NCBI GenBank assembly: GCA_948805675.1
Contig: CAQIBN010000008.1
Coordinates: 17,729 to 81,728 of the forward strand
Reading direction: 5' to 3'
Origin: an uncultured Clostridia bacterium
Lineage (GTDB): Bacteria > Bacillota > Clostridia > TANB77 > CAG-508
DNA length: 64,000 bases
The position numbers were made by a program, and so were the translations under genes. This document shows, one piece after another, positions 17,983-25,933 of the stretch. Every line of letters begins with the position of its first letter. The first letter of the stretch is position 1. The notes under the pieces were generated by a model. The model was not told the DNA's origin. It did no database searches and was given only the letters and a program-made list of their open reading frames with translations.

Positions 17983-18328
17983 ATGTTAAAAATAAAAGAT
18001 ATTGAAGAATATATTGAAGATTCAATGCTAGATACTATTTTTAATGAAAGAGAGGATGAGGTATATAGAAAAACTCAAAAAGATAATGAACGAATTTCTA
18101 AAATAACAGAAAAATATTCTATTGATTATGACAGACTTATTAGTATTATAAAAGCTTTACCACCACACTTTAAAAATACAAGAGAAACTATAATAAAAGC
18201 ATTAGAAGAATATTTGATGAGGGAAAATTTAATAATGGCTTATGAAAATGAAAAATTTTACAAAACTCGGATTTTATGATGGAATAAGAACAATATTAGA
18301 AAGTATAAAAAATGATAACAGCAAATAA
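17983..18328 (+). CDS. Small element protein with a CGG +1 shift
   Basis: Read straight, the ORF stops at 18279 with YKTRIL. At 18268-18270 it has ACT-CGG-A after residue 95. Skipping the C gives KFYKTGFYDGIRTILESIK and a 114-residue protein with a more natural, amphipathic C-terminus. The rest is charged and helical (MLKIKDIEEYIEDSMLDTIF, then KITEKYSIDYDRLISIIKAL). It is controlled by the operator cluster upstream. It is the only plus-strand short gene with the shift, and shows that the event is tied to the coding strand rather than to one strand of the assembly. Function unknown. Confidence 0.65.
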
Positions 18329-18342
18329 TATTGAATTTACTG

Positions 18343-18591
18343 TTATTTATCAAGTTTTTTATTAAATACATCTGCTGATACATTAAAAACTTTAGCAAAT
18401 GCAAACAATTCAAAATCTTGAACTAATCTGTTATCATTTTCTATTTTTGAAATTTCTTTAGAGGTTAGTTCAACACCTAATAATTGCAATTTTTCTGCTA
18501 AATCTTGTTGAGATAAGTTGGCTTTTAATCTCAATTCTTTTAGAACAGAGCCAGATATATTTCTAAAGTTATTATATTTGTTAATTTTCAT
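18343..18591 (-). CDS. XRE-type HTH regulator next to the cargo operon
   Basis: 82 residues, essentially one HTH_3 domain: SGSVLKELRLKANLSQQDLAEKLQLLGVELTSKEISKIENDNRLV, with the second helix pair spaced by an insertion. It ends with ELFAFAKVFNVSADVFNKKLDK. It is divergent from the phosphoketolase-like operon and separated from it by an inverted repeat, so it is the best candidate repressor of the cargo. It overlaps nothing and has a normal ATG. Confidence 0.85.
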   Translation of the reverse strand: MKINKYNNFRNISGSVLKELRLKANLSQQDLAEKLQLLGVELTSKEISKIENDNRLVQDFELFAFAKVFNVSADVFNKKLDK

Positions 18592-18605
18592 ATTCTCACC
18601 TTATT

Positions 18606-18665
18606 CGCTTTATTATAGATATTATTCTACTATTATTTTTTTATATACATATCTCTAATAAAGCG
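18606..18665. promoter_or_regulatory. Inverted operator pair between XRE gene and cargo operon
   Basis: CGCTTTATTATAGATA (18606-18621) and TATCTCTAATAAAGCG (18650-18665) are inverted copies with one mismatch, centre-to-centre 44 bp, suitable for cooperative repressor binding or looping. Confidence 0.6.
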
Positions 18666-18693
18666 AAAAAAATAACTATTTTACATTTTAGTA

Positions 18694-18722
18694 TTGAAAA
18701 ATATGGAAATTTGTGGTAAAAT
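18694..18722 (+). promoter_or_regulatory. Promoter of the cargo operon
   Basis: TTGAAA (18694-18699), 17-bp spacer, TAAAAT (18717-18722). The inverted operator ends 28 bases upstream. Confidence 0.7.
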
Positions 18723-18839
18723 ACTTATGTAAACATTTTGAGGTATATTATTAATGATATTACATTAATAATTCAAAGTGTAACTATTATTATGGAAGGA
18801 GGATAGTCATATATTATTTAACCTTGAAAGGAGTAAAAA

Positions 18840-20894
18840 ATGGAACGGAATGAAATACAAGCCTTAGAGGCAAATTTTAGAGCAAGTAATTTTTTATCTG
18901 TTGCACAACTTTTTTTAAATTCTAATGTCGATATAAATAAATTAAAGCAAGAGGATTTAAAAGAAAAAGTTTTTGGACATTGGGGATGTTGCCCTGGAAT
19001 TAACTATTGTTATGCACATCTCAATAGGTTAATTAGAAAAACGAAAATAGTGCCTAATATTATTATAGGTACAGGACACAGTTCGCCTGCATTAATATCA
19101 AACCTTTATATAAATGGAAGTTTAGGAAAAATGTATCCTAGATATAAGTATGGTTTGGAAGGAATGAACAATCTTATTAGTGATTTTGGTAAGAATATGA
19201 TTTTGCAAACTGAAATTTCTCCTCTATTGCCAGAGGTAATATTAGCTGGCGGAGAATTAGGAAATGCAATATCTGTTAGTATGGGAACAGTTATCAATAA
19301 TCCAAAACAAACAACTTTAACAATTGTCGGAGATGGAGAATTTGAAGCTGGAACTACACTTTCTTCTTTATTATGTAATCAGTTGATAAATCCTAAAAAT
19401 GATGGCTTCTTAGTAATTATGATAAATTTAAATGGGTATAAAATGACAAGTAGATCTTTAATAAGTCTAAATGAAGATTTTGCAGGACTACTTGAAAGTT
19501 TTGGATATGAAGTATTTAATACCTCTATAAATAATCATGAAGAAACTGGGAGAATCTTTGACGAGATTGCAAACCGTCAAAAAGAATGGTATGAAGGAGA
19601 AAAAACAAAGATTCCTATTGTGATACTGAAATCGCCAAAAGGATTTTCAGCTCCAGAAACGATAGACGGATTAGCGTTTGTAAATAGCCATCTGAGTCAT
19701 AAAGTTTCTACACTCAAAATACCAAAAGATATTAAAAATTCTGTAGAAATTATTCAAAAATGGTTGATGAGCTATAAACCTGAATCATTATTTGTTAATG
19801 GAGTACCGAGCAATATGGTTTTAGAAAATATTCCTAAAATCAAAAAAAATAATGTAGAAAAGAATATTAGAAATGCAAAAAGAATTAACATTAATAGTTT
19901 TCCATCAAACGAAATGAAAGCATTATCAAAATATTTTATAGAATCTACTGATGAAGATTTTTTGATTTTCAGCCCTGATGAATCTATTTCAAATGGACTA
20001 AATGATTTTGTAAACCAATATGGGATACGATATAATGCAGAAATTAATAGTTCTATAAGGGTAAAAGAAAAAGGAAGAATTGTCGAAATTCTAAATGAAG
20101 TGATATGTATAACTATGTTATACGGATACTTGAATAGTGGAGGAGATGGAGTATTTATTACTTATGAAGCTTTTTCTCCATTAGTTTCTAGTTTCTTATC
20201 ACAATGTTATAAATTTTATAAGCAACAAAAAGAAGGAAATGTAAAAGAAATACACAATTCTTTAAAAATTATTATCACTAGTTTAGGATGGAGAAATACT
20301 TACACACACCAAAATCCAGATTTATTGAATACTCTATTAAGTAAAGAATCTGAATATGTTAAAATTTATTTTCCATCAGAAGCAAAACAAGCAATTCTTT
20401 GTTTTGAAGAGATGAAACGAGCTAAAAATTCTATACAAGTGTTATATCTTACTAAAACAGAGGTAAATACCTATAGAACAATGGAACAAGCTAAAACAGA
20501 TGTCAAAAGAGGATATTGGATTAAGAAGTTTAAGAATACAAATAGTTCTAATAAAATCTTATTAATAGCAATAGGAGATATTATAACTAATGAATGTTTA
20601 AAAGCTTCAGAATTAATATCTGATAGAGATATTGATGTCTTAAGTATAATAAAATCAGATTGTTTACAAGAACTAAATATAGATATAAAAAAATATCATA
20701 AAGTTCTAGTGTATTGTACTGGATATTGTGATATAATCCGAGGTGAATTATCTAAAATGTTTGATACAACAAAATGGCTATTTAAAGGTTATAACGATTC
20801 TACATATGGTACATATAAAAATGTACTTGAAAGTAATGGAATCGATATGCAAAGTATAACAAGAGATATTAAGGAGGATTATTATGAACTTTAG
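18840..20894 (+). CDS. Phosphoketolase-like TPP enzyme
   Basis: 684 residues, shorter than canonical phosphoketolases (about 790). The N-terminal TPP domain is clear: NFLSVAQLFL, KVFGHWGCCPGINYCYAHLN, AGGELGNAISVSMG, VGDGEFEAGTTLSS (GDG Mg-TPP motif) and NLNGYKM. The middle domain includes FLIFSPDESISNGLNDF. Differences suggest an altered substrate: GTGHSSP replaces the usual GPGHGGP. Canonical enzymes cleave xylulose- or fructose-phosphate to acetyl phosphate; here the partners are a methyltransferase and a radical SAM enzyme. GAAAGGAG precedes the ATG. Codon 3 is CGG (18846-18848) and is read as Arg without a shift, unlike native genes, which suggests recent transfer. Confidence 0.75.
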   Translation: MERNEIQALEANFRASNFLSVAQLFLNSNVDINKLKQEDLKEKVFGHWGCCPGINYCYAHLNRLIRKTKIVPNIIIGTGHSSPALISNLYINGSLGKMYPRYKYGLEGMNNLISDFGKNMILQTEISPLLPEVILAGGELGNAISVSMGTVINNPKQTTLTIVGDGEFEAGTTLSSLLCNQLINPKNDGFLVIMINLNGYKMTSRSLISLNEDFAGLLESFGYEVFNTSINNHEETGRIFDEIANRQKEWYEGEKTKIPIVILKSPKGFSAPETIDGLAFVNSHLSHKVSTLKIPKDIKNSVEIIQKWLMSYKPESLFVNGVPSNMVLENIPKIKKNNVEKNIRNAKRININSFPSNEMKALSKYFIESTDEDFLIFSPDESISNGLNDFVNQYGIRYNAEINSSIRVKEKGRIVEILNEVICITMLYGYLNSGGDGVFITYEAFSPLVSSFLSQCYKFYKQQKEGNVKEIHNSLKIIITSLGWRNTYTHQNPDLLNTLLSKESEYVKIYFPSEAKQAILCFEEMKRAKNSIQVLYLTKTEVNTYRTMEQAKTDVKRGYWIKKFKNTNSSNKILLIAIGDIITNECLKASELISDRDIDVLSIIKSDCLQELNIDIKKYHKVLVYCTGYCDIIRGELSKMFDTTKWLFKGYNDSTYGTYKNVLESNGIDMQSITRDIKEDYYEL

Positions 20895-21753
20895 AGGAGA
20901 AAAACTATTTGATGCATCTTTTGACAAATTCGCAAAGACCTATGATGATGTTAGACCAAGGTATCCTATCCAATTGTACAAAGATATTCAGAGATTTTGT
21001 GATATTTCATCTCAGACTAATCTACTTGAGATAGGAACAGGAAGTGGAATTGCAACAGAAGAAATTGCAAAACTAAACCCAGAAATTATCACAGTAGAAC
21101 CAGGAGAAAACTTGGTAGAAGTTGCAAAGCAGAATTTGTCAAAATATCGCAATATTCAATTTATTTGTGATACATTTGAAAATTGTGATTTTAAGGAAAG
21201 TCAATTTGATATCATTTTATCAGCGACTACTTTTCATTGGTTAGAGAAGGAGAGCAAATACTATGATTGCTATAAATATTTAAAAGATAATGGCTTTTTG
21301 GTATTATTCTGGAATAGCTTTTGCCGTGAAAACTCGCAGATTATGAAAGAAATTGATGAAGTTTATGCTAGAAATTTATCTGAGACATATGAAAAAAAAT
21401 CTGATGTTAACAGAGGTGTTTTAGATAAGGTAATAAAAAGAGAACAAGAATTAATTCAAAGTGAATATTTCTACATTTCAGCATTAAAGAGATACAAGAC
21501 TGAATATCAATATAATGCTGATAGTTACGTAGCTTTGTTAAATACCTATCCTAAAATTATAAAGTTGGAATCAGAAGTGAGAGATAAGTTTTTAGCAGAA
21601 ATAAAGGAAGTAATCGTAAAAAATGGAAACAGGATAACAATACCTATTTTAACAAGTTTATATATTTGCAGGAAAAGGGAGGAATTTACTAATGATTTAG
21701 GTTGCCAAAAAGCAAATTTATATTCTTCAGAAAAAATAGACATGAGCTTATAA
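20884..21753 (+). CDS. Class I SAM-dependent methyltransferase
   Basis: 289 residues. Motif I LLEIGTGSGIATEEIA (about 45-60), the acidic end of strand 2 in ITVEPGENLVEVAK, and motif IV DIILSATTFHWLE, a histidine-containing variant common in small-molecule methyltransferases, followed by LKDNGFLVLFWN. FDKFAKTYDDVRPRYP at the start is typical of the Methyltransf_11/25 group. Its ATG overlaps the end of the phosphoketolase-like gene by 11 bases, so the two are translationally coupled, with AGGAGG inside the upstream gene. The target is unknown but is likely the product of the operon. Confidence 0.82.
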   Translation: MNFRGEKLFDASFDKFAKTYDDVRPRYPIQLYKDIQRFCDISSQTNLLEIGTGSGIATEEIAKLNPEIITVEPGENLVEVAKQNLSKYRNIQFICDTFENCDFKESQFDIILSATTFHWLEKESKYYDCYKYLKDNGFLVLFWNSFCRENSQIMKEIDEVYARNLSETYEKKSDVNRGVLDKVIKREQELIQSEYFYISALKRYKTEYQYNADSYVALLNTYPKIIKLESEVRDKFLAEIKEVIVKNGNRITIPILTSLYICRKREEFTNDLGCQKANLYSSEKIDMSL

Positions 21754-21766
21754 GGAGGAATTTATT

Positions 21767-22867
21767 ATGATTAAAAACTTTGAAGAATTGATAACTTTGT
21801 CGAAAAAATATGGAGTACCAAAAGAAGATATCTTATTTATGGATATGAATTTAAGTGGTCTCAATGCAACAGATGATTTAGATCGGGTTAGATTTGCTTT
21901 AAAATTAGATATCAATAATGAATTATTTGATTTAGCAAGTAAAAAATCAATTGAGAATTATTACTTTGCTTTACCAGTTAAATCAGAGTCTAATTATCAG
22001 GTTAATGATAATAGGTTGATGTTTAAAGATGAAATGATTGTAGGTGAAGTTGGAACATTAACAGAAGATTTCTGTGATTCTTCTTATTCAAGAAGAGGAG
22101 GAACAGTATTAAATGTTAATCCAAATGCGCGTACTTCTTGTAGAGGGTGTAAGTTCTGTTATACAGCGTATCAAACAGCAAGGGACAAGAAAAAGTTGAC
22201 TGATAGAAAATCACTTGAAGAATTTTTTGATAAATGGTTACTCAGTCATGAACTTTCTGATTTAAGTCATATATTACAAATTGCTATTGTAACAGGCTGT
22301 TTTGATTCAGAACAAGATGTAGTGAATTTTTTATTATTATTAAATGATGTACTTAAAAAGTATTCATTTAGAGGAGAAATATTCTATCTTGGTTCACAAA
22401 TAACTACAAGAGAATCATTAGAAAAACTTTTGCCTATAAAAAAATTTGGATATTGTATTTCTTTGGAATGCTTTGAAAATCGAGAATATTTTTTAAGAGA
22501 TAAAAAAAGAAAATTTACATTAGAAAATATAATTGATACATTAGGCACTGCTAAAGAATTGGGATTCCGAACTAATTTTACTTATATCGTAGGATTGGAA
22601 GATTTGGAAACCATAAAGAGAAATTTTGAAAAAATGATTCATTATATTAATAGTTTCCCAATTATCAATATTTTTCAAGAGCATAAATATCATAAAAGAA
22701 TTAGGCATGAAACCGCAAATAATATGGAATATTATCTGCAAGCTAGGAAAATTATGGAGGAAATATTCTTACCGACTGAAATGAGACCTAGACCTTGGGA
22801 AGATTATCGTTCTTTATGGTATCTAAAATTTGCAAATGAAGAATTGGATGATATTCGTACACCATAA
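21767..22867 (+). CDS. Radical SAM enzyme with CX2CX2C cluster motif
   Basis: 366 residues. The iron-sulfur motif at about residues 125-131 is CRGCKFC, followed by YTAYQTA; the spacing is CX2CX2C rather than the canonical CX3CX2C. Downstream segments fit a partial TIM barrel: ILQIAIVTGCFDSEQDV, EIFYLGSQITT, FGYCISLECFENREYFLRDK and TNFTYIVGLEDLETIKRNFEKM. AAGGAGG lies upstream, 13 bases after the methyltransferase stop. Codons 39-41 contain an in-frame CGG (21884-21886, DRVR) read as Arg, so the gene was probably acquired recently. Likely reaction: radical modification of the operon's metabolite. No SPASM domain is seen. Confidence 0.78.
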   Translation: MIKNFEELITLSKKYGVPKEDILFMDMNLSGLNATDDLDRVRFALKLDINNELFDLASKKSIENYYFALPVKSESNYQVNDNRLMFKDEMIVGEVGTLTEDFCDSSYSRRGGTVLNVNPNARTSCRGCKFCYTAYQTARDKKKLTDRKSLEEFFDKWLLSHELSDLSHILQIAIVTGCFDSEQDVVNFLLLLNDVLKKYSFRGEIFYLGSQITTRESLEKLLPIKKFGYCISLECFENREYFLRDKKRKFTLENIIDTLGTAKELGFRTNFTYIVGLEDLETIKRNFEKMIHYINSFPIINIFQEHKYHKRIRHETANNMEYYLQARKIMEEIFLPTEMRPRPWEDYRSLWYLKFANEELDDIRTP

Positions 22868-22881
22868 TAATAGTTAAAACG

Positions 22882-22921
22882 AAACAAACCTAGTATCTTA
22901 AATAAGAACTAGGTTTGTTTT
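22882..22921 (+). terminator. Terminator of the cargo operon
   Basis: AAACAAACCTAGT pairs perfectly with ACTAGGTTTGTTT, followed by TG and a T-rich stretch. Confidence 0.8.
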
Positions 22922-22943
22922 GTTATCTATAAAAATTATAGTT

Positions 22944-23285
22944 TTACAAGTACATTTCATCTGATTTATTTTCTAATTCATATTCAATTTGCTTTTCTGG
23001 ATTAATAAAAGTATTAGTTTCTTTTTGAAAATCTCTAATAAGGTTATCTTCTTCACTAATGGCAAACTTTTTACAAACCCAATTTATAAATTTTTCAAGA
23101 GTTTCCATAAATTTATTTATAATTTTGTTTAAATAGATATTTTCTTTTAGTAAATTATCATATTTCTTGTTAAAATTTTGTTCTAATTCTTTAACTTTAA
23201 TATTATAATCATTTTCAAGTTGCTGTGCTTGTTTATTATAATTTTTTTCTAATTTAATGTATTTGTCAAGTGAAATTTGGACCAA
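22944..23285 (-). pseudogene. C-terminal remnant of a MobV-type relaxase (tentative)
   Basis: 113 residues, strongly coiled-coil (LEKNYNKQAQQLENDYNIK and on), then FINWVCKKFAISEEDNLIRDFQKETNTFINPEKQ. That second part resembles, from memory, the C-terminal end of plasmid mobilisation/recombination (Pre/Mob) proteins. The N-terminal relaxase domain is missing, and the ORF begins exactly where IS21-like sequence starts, so it looks truncated by insertion. The only start is an in-frame TTG at the junction. If correct, the element was once mobilisable. Confidence 0.4.
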
Positions 23286-23331
23286 GTTATATTTGAAAAA
23301 CGGACCACTTTTTCAAAATATAAAAAATTAG

Positions 23332-24075
23332 TTATTTATTCTCTTTCCAAAATAGAGTTTCCTCATATCGATGGCTAACATCTCTTGATATATCTAATAT
23401 ATGAGCCTTGTATGCTAATCTGTCAACCATAGCCCCTGTAAGCATTGCATCTTTAAATATCTCCTCCCATCTATCAAATGTTAAATTTGTTGTTATTATT
23501 ATTGAGCCTTTATCATTTCTATTTGATAATAAATTGAATAATATTTCACAACCTTCTTTATCGAATGAAACATACCCTAATTCATCTAATATTACTAAAT
23601 CATATTTTTCGAATTTTCTTTTATATGCATTTAAGGCACTCCTACTTAAGGCTTCTCGTAGTTCTATTATTAAATTTGGAACAGATACAAATAGCACACT
23701 TTTTCCTTCTATACATGCTTTCATTCCTAATCCTATTGCATAATGTGTTTTTCCTGCTCCTGGTGTTCCAATTAGAATTATATTTTCTTTTTTGTCTATA
23801 AACTCTAATGTTTCAAGTTCATCAAATTCTTTAATAAATTCTGCCTTATACTTTTTTCTGTCAAAATCTTCTAAATATTTTTTGATAGGGAATTTGGCAT
23901 ATGTTATTCGTTTTTTTACTCCATTTTCTTTCCTTTGGTTTATTTCTTTTTCTAGTAGTTCATCTAAAAATATTCCCACATCTTTTTTCGTTTGTCTTGC
24001 TTCTTTTATCTCTTCTTCGTAATTTTTAAATATATATGATAATTTTAATATTTTACTATTTTCTTTTATATTCAT
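23332..24075 (-). mobile_element. istB: IS21-family IstB helper ATPase
   Basis: 247 residues, complete IstB/DnaC-like AAA+ protein: Walker A GTPGAGKTHYAIGLG near residue 105, Walker B LVILDELGYVSFD near 165, and sensor-like SIIITTNLTFDRWEEIFKDA. It recruits and regulates the IstA transposase. Its start overlaps the end of the upstream istA fragment by 4 bases, as in intact IS21 elements. The istA partner is reduced to its C-terminus, so the insertion sequence cannot transpose by itself. Confidence 0.92.
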
Positions 24076-24447
24076 TTATTTACCACTCCTATCATTATTT
24101 GGTTATACATAGATGTTTGTACTCTTGTTAAATTATTTATATCTTTACTATATTTGGCAATATTAGCTAAATTTTCCGAATCACTTATTAGTATTTTTTG
24201 AATTTCTTCAGATGATTTTTCTTTATTTTTTTCTATTATATCTATGAATTTCTTTGGATTATTGCTATAATATCTATCGTAGATGGATTTTAGTTTTGGA
24301 TTACTTTTTAAAACATATGAGTTTTTCAAAGCTCCTGGTTTGAAGGTAAGTGTTTTTAAATAATGTCTAATATCGGCACTTATCTTCTTAGTTCCATCTA
24401 CTTTTTTATGCTCACATACAAATTCATTATTTGAGTAAATTAAAATC
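24072..24447 (-). pseudogene. istA: IS21 IstA transposase, C-terminal fragment
   Basis: Readable from about 24447 through NNEFVCEHKKVDGTKKISAD, then IRHYLKTLTFKPGALKNSY, to a stop at 24072. The KPGALKNS pattern and its position directly upstream of istB identify the end of IstA. The helix-turn-helix and DDE domain are absent; upstream sequence changes abruptly into an IS30-like N-terminus at about 24430-24450. A promoterless fragment. Confidence 0.7.
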
Positions 24448-24790
24448 TTGTTGTAATATATTCTTTAAAAATTTCTTTTCTTTCTCAATAAAATTAGCTA
24501 ATTTTATATCATTTCCTATTTTTACATTTGTTCCTTTTGCTGTTTCATTCTCTTCATTTCTTCTTTGTGCTACTTCTGCACAATACTTCCATATTGGTAA
24601 GTATGAAGTTTCTAATTCTATTAGTCCTAATTTTATTTCTCTACTTATTGTTGTTCTATGCTTTCCTAATATTTCACCTATTTGCGTATAATTTAAATGT
24701 TGATCATTATACAATGTTTCAATTTTTATTTTCTTTATACGTTAGTTGTTTAAATTCTCTTTTATTTGTGATATACTTTTCTTGACACAT
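24427..24790 (-). pseudogene. IS30-family transposase, N-terminal fragment
   Basis: From the ATG at 24790 the reading is MCQEKYITNKREFKQLTYKE, then a one-base loss in an A run breaks the frame. It resumes IETLYNDQHLNYTQIGEILG and KHRTTISREIKLG, the IS30 HTH (compare ReIAxxLGxxxSTISREI). It ends near 24430 where IS21 sequence begins. No DDE domain remains. The two remnants form a chimeric scar. Confidence 0.7.
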
Positions 24791-24997
24791 AATTAAAAAC
24801 CTCCAATGTTTAGTCTCGCAACTAACATTTTATTTGATTTTTAATTATGTGTCTATATTTTTATGTCTACAACGTGCATTTAATTATACAATATTTAGTA
24901 TTCATAGTAAAATATAAGGAAAGACAAAGAAAAATGATTGACATTTTACATAATATATTATATAATGTTTTTACAAAAAAATTTGGAAGTGTTCTTT

Positions 24998-25300
24998 ATG
25001 GATCAAACAACATGGGTAATTCAGGTATTAGATGATTCAAATAACAGGAGCATTGAATACCAGAATCGGTCCTGGCTTCGTCAGAATGTAGAAAAGTTAC
25101 ACATTCGTGTTTGCGTAGAAGACTGTGTAGCAAATACTTTTGACATCGCAGAGGAATGGGCAAAAGAAGGCTCAATTCTTATTCAGGAAGGCAAGAGAAT
25201 TCAGTTCAAAGCTGATTTCCATCCTGGAAAAGAGGCTTTACTGCTCATTAATCTCAAAGAAGACGGATATTTGGTATTTCTATACTCCCCAAAGGAATGA
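24998..25300 (+). CDS. Foreign small protein, unknown
   Basis: 100 residues from an ATG with GGAAGTG upstream: MDQTTWVIQVLDDSNNRSIE at the start, VEDCVANTFDIAEEWAKEG in the middle and LLINLKEDGYLVFLYSPKE at the end, a compact alpha/beta-looking protein without membrane segments. Base composition is clearly richer in G+C than its surroundings, and codon 24 is an in-frame CGG (25067-25069) not followed by a shift, so it is probably recently acquired. A 43-bp-arm palindrome starts 11 bases after its stop. I do not recognise the family. Confidence 0.5.
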   Translation: MDQTTWVIQVLDDSNNRSIEYQNRSWLRQNVEKLHIRVCVEDCVANTFDIAEEWAKEGSILIQEGKRIQFKADFHPGKEALLLINLKEDGYLVFLYSPKE

Positions 25301-25311
25301 AAAGCGGAGGG

Positions 25312-25407
25312 GCTATGCCCACTGCCAACAACTTAAGAAAAAATAGTGTAATTACTAAAGAAAATAATTACACTATTTTTTCTTAAGTTGTTGGCAGTGA
25401 GCATAGC
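25312..25407. repeat. Giant palindrome, 43-bp arms
   Basis: 25312-25354 is the reverse complement of 25365-25407 with a single mismatch, around the 10-base loop CTAAAGAAAA. Arms begin GCTATGC and contain AACTTAAGAAAAAATAG. It would fold into an exceptionally stable hairpin. It may terminate the foreign gene, be the end of a mobile element, or be a MITE-like unit. Confidence 0.85.
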
Positions 25408-25497
25408 TGTGGGTTTATCATTAAAGTTAAAAAAAGGACATAGAACCTTTTCTATATCCTTTTATATGAATTCATATATCTATATAAATTTCACAAA

Positions 25498-25779
25498 TTA
25501 TTTTTTCTTATTAACTAAATCTTTTAATGCTTTACCAGCTTTGAATACTGGAGCTTTTGATGCAGGTATTTTTATTTCTTCTTTAGTTTGTGGGTTTCTT
25601 CCTTTTCTAGCTGCTCTTTTTCTTACTTCAAAAGAACCAAATCCAACTAGTTGAACTTTTTCTCCCTTTGCTAAAGATTCTGTAACAACCTCGATAAAAG
25701 CATTTAATGTTGCTTCAGCATCTTTTTTTGTTTCGTTTGTCTTAGCAGCTATTGCCGCGATTAAATCAGATTTGTTCAT
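25498..25779 (-). CDS. hup: HU-type DNA-binding protein
   Basis: 93 residues. MNKSDLIAAIAAKTNETKKD, the VQLVGFGSFEVRKRAARKGRNP beta-arm signature and PASKAPVFKAGKALKDLVN are fully typical of bacterial HU. It acts as a dimer bending and compacting DNA. AGGAGG precedes the ATG. The ATC GCG GCA stretch has an out-of-frame CGG and no shift. Single gene; a chromosomal marker that bounds the foreign region on the right. Confidence 0.97.
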   Translation of the reverse strand: MNKSDLIAAIAAKTNETKKDAEATLNAFIEVVTESLAKGEKVQLVGFGSFEVRKRAARKGRNPQTKEEIKIPASKAPVFKAGKALKDLVNKKK

Positions 25780-25933
25780 TATACATTCCTCCTATAGTTT
25801 TTCATCTATGTAGATTACTTAATTATCTACTATTATCAATATTCGCCAAAGTTATATAAAATCCTTCTTTTTTTTCCTTATTTTTCTTCTCAAAGCTTTA
25901 TCTCTGTAAGTTTTGTTTGTTTTTTATGATTAA

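Noticed and set aside
14811..25410. A second copy of the tRNA-Leu 3' end marking the element's right end
   Set aside because: I saw no copy of TTCCGGCCATCTGCACCA elsewhere in the window; the right attachment site is outside it or lost.
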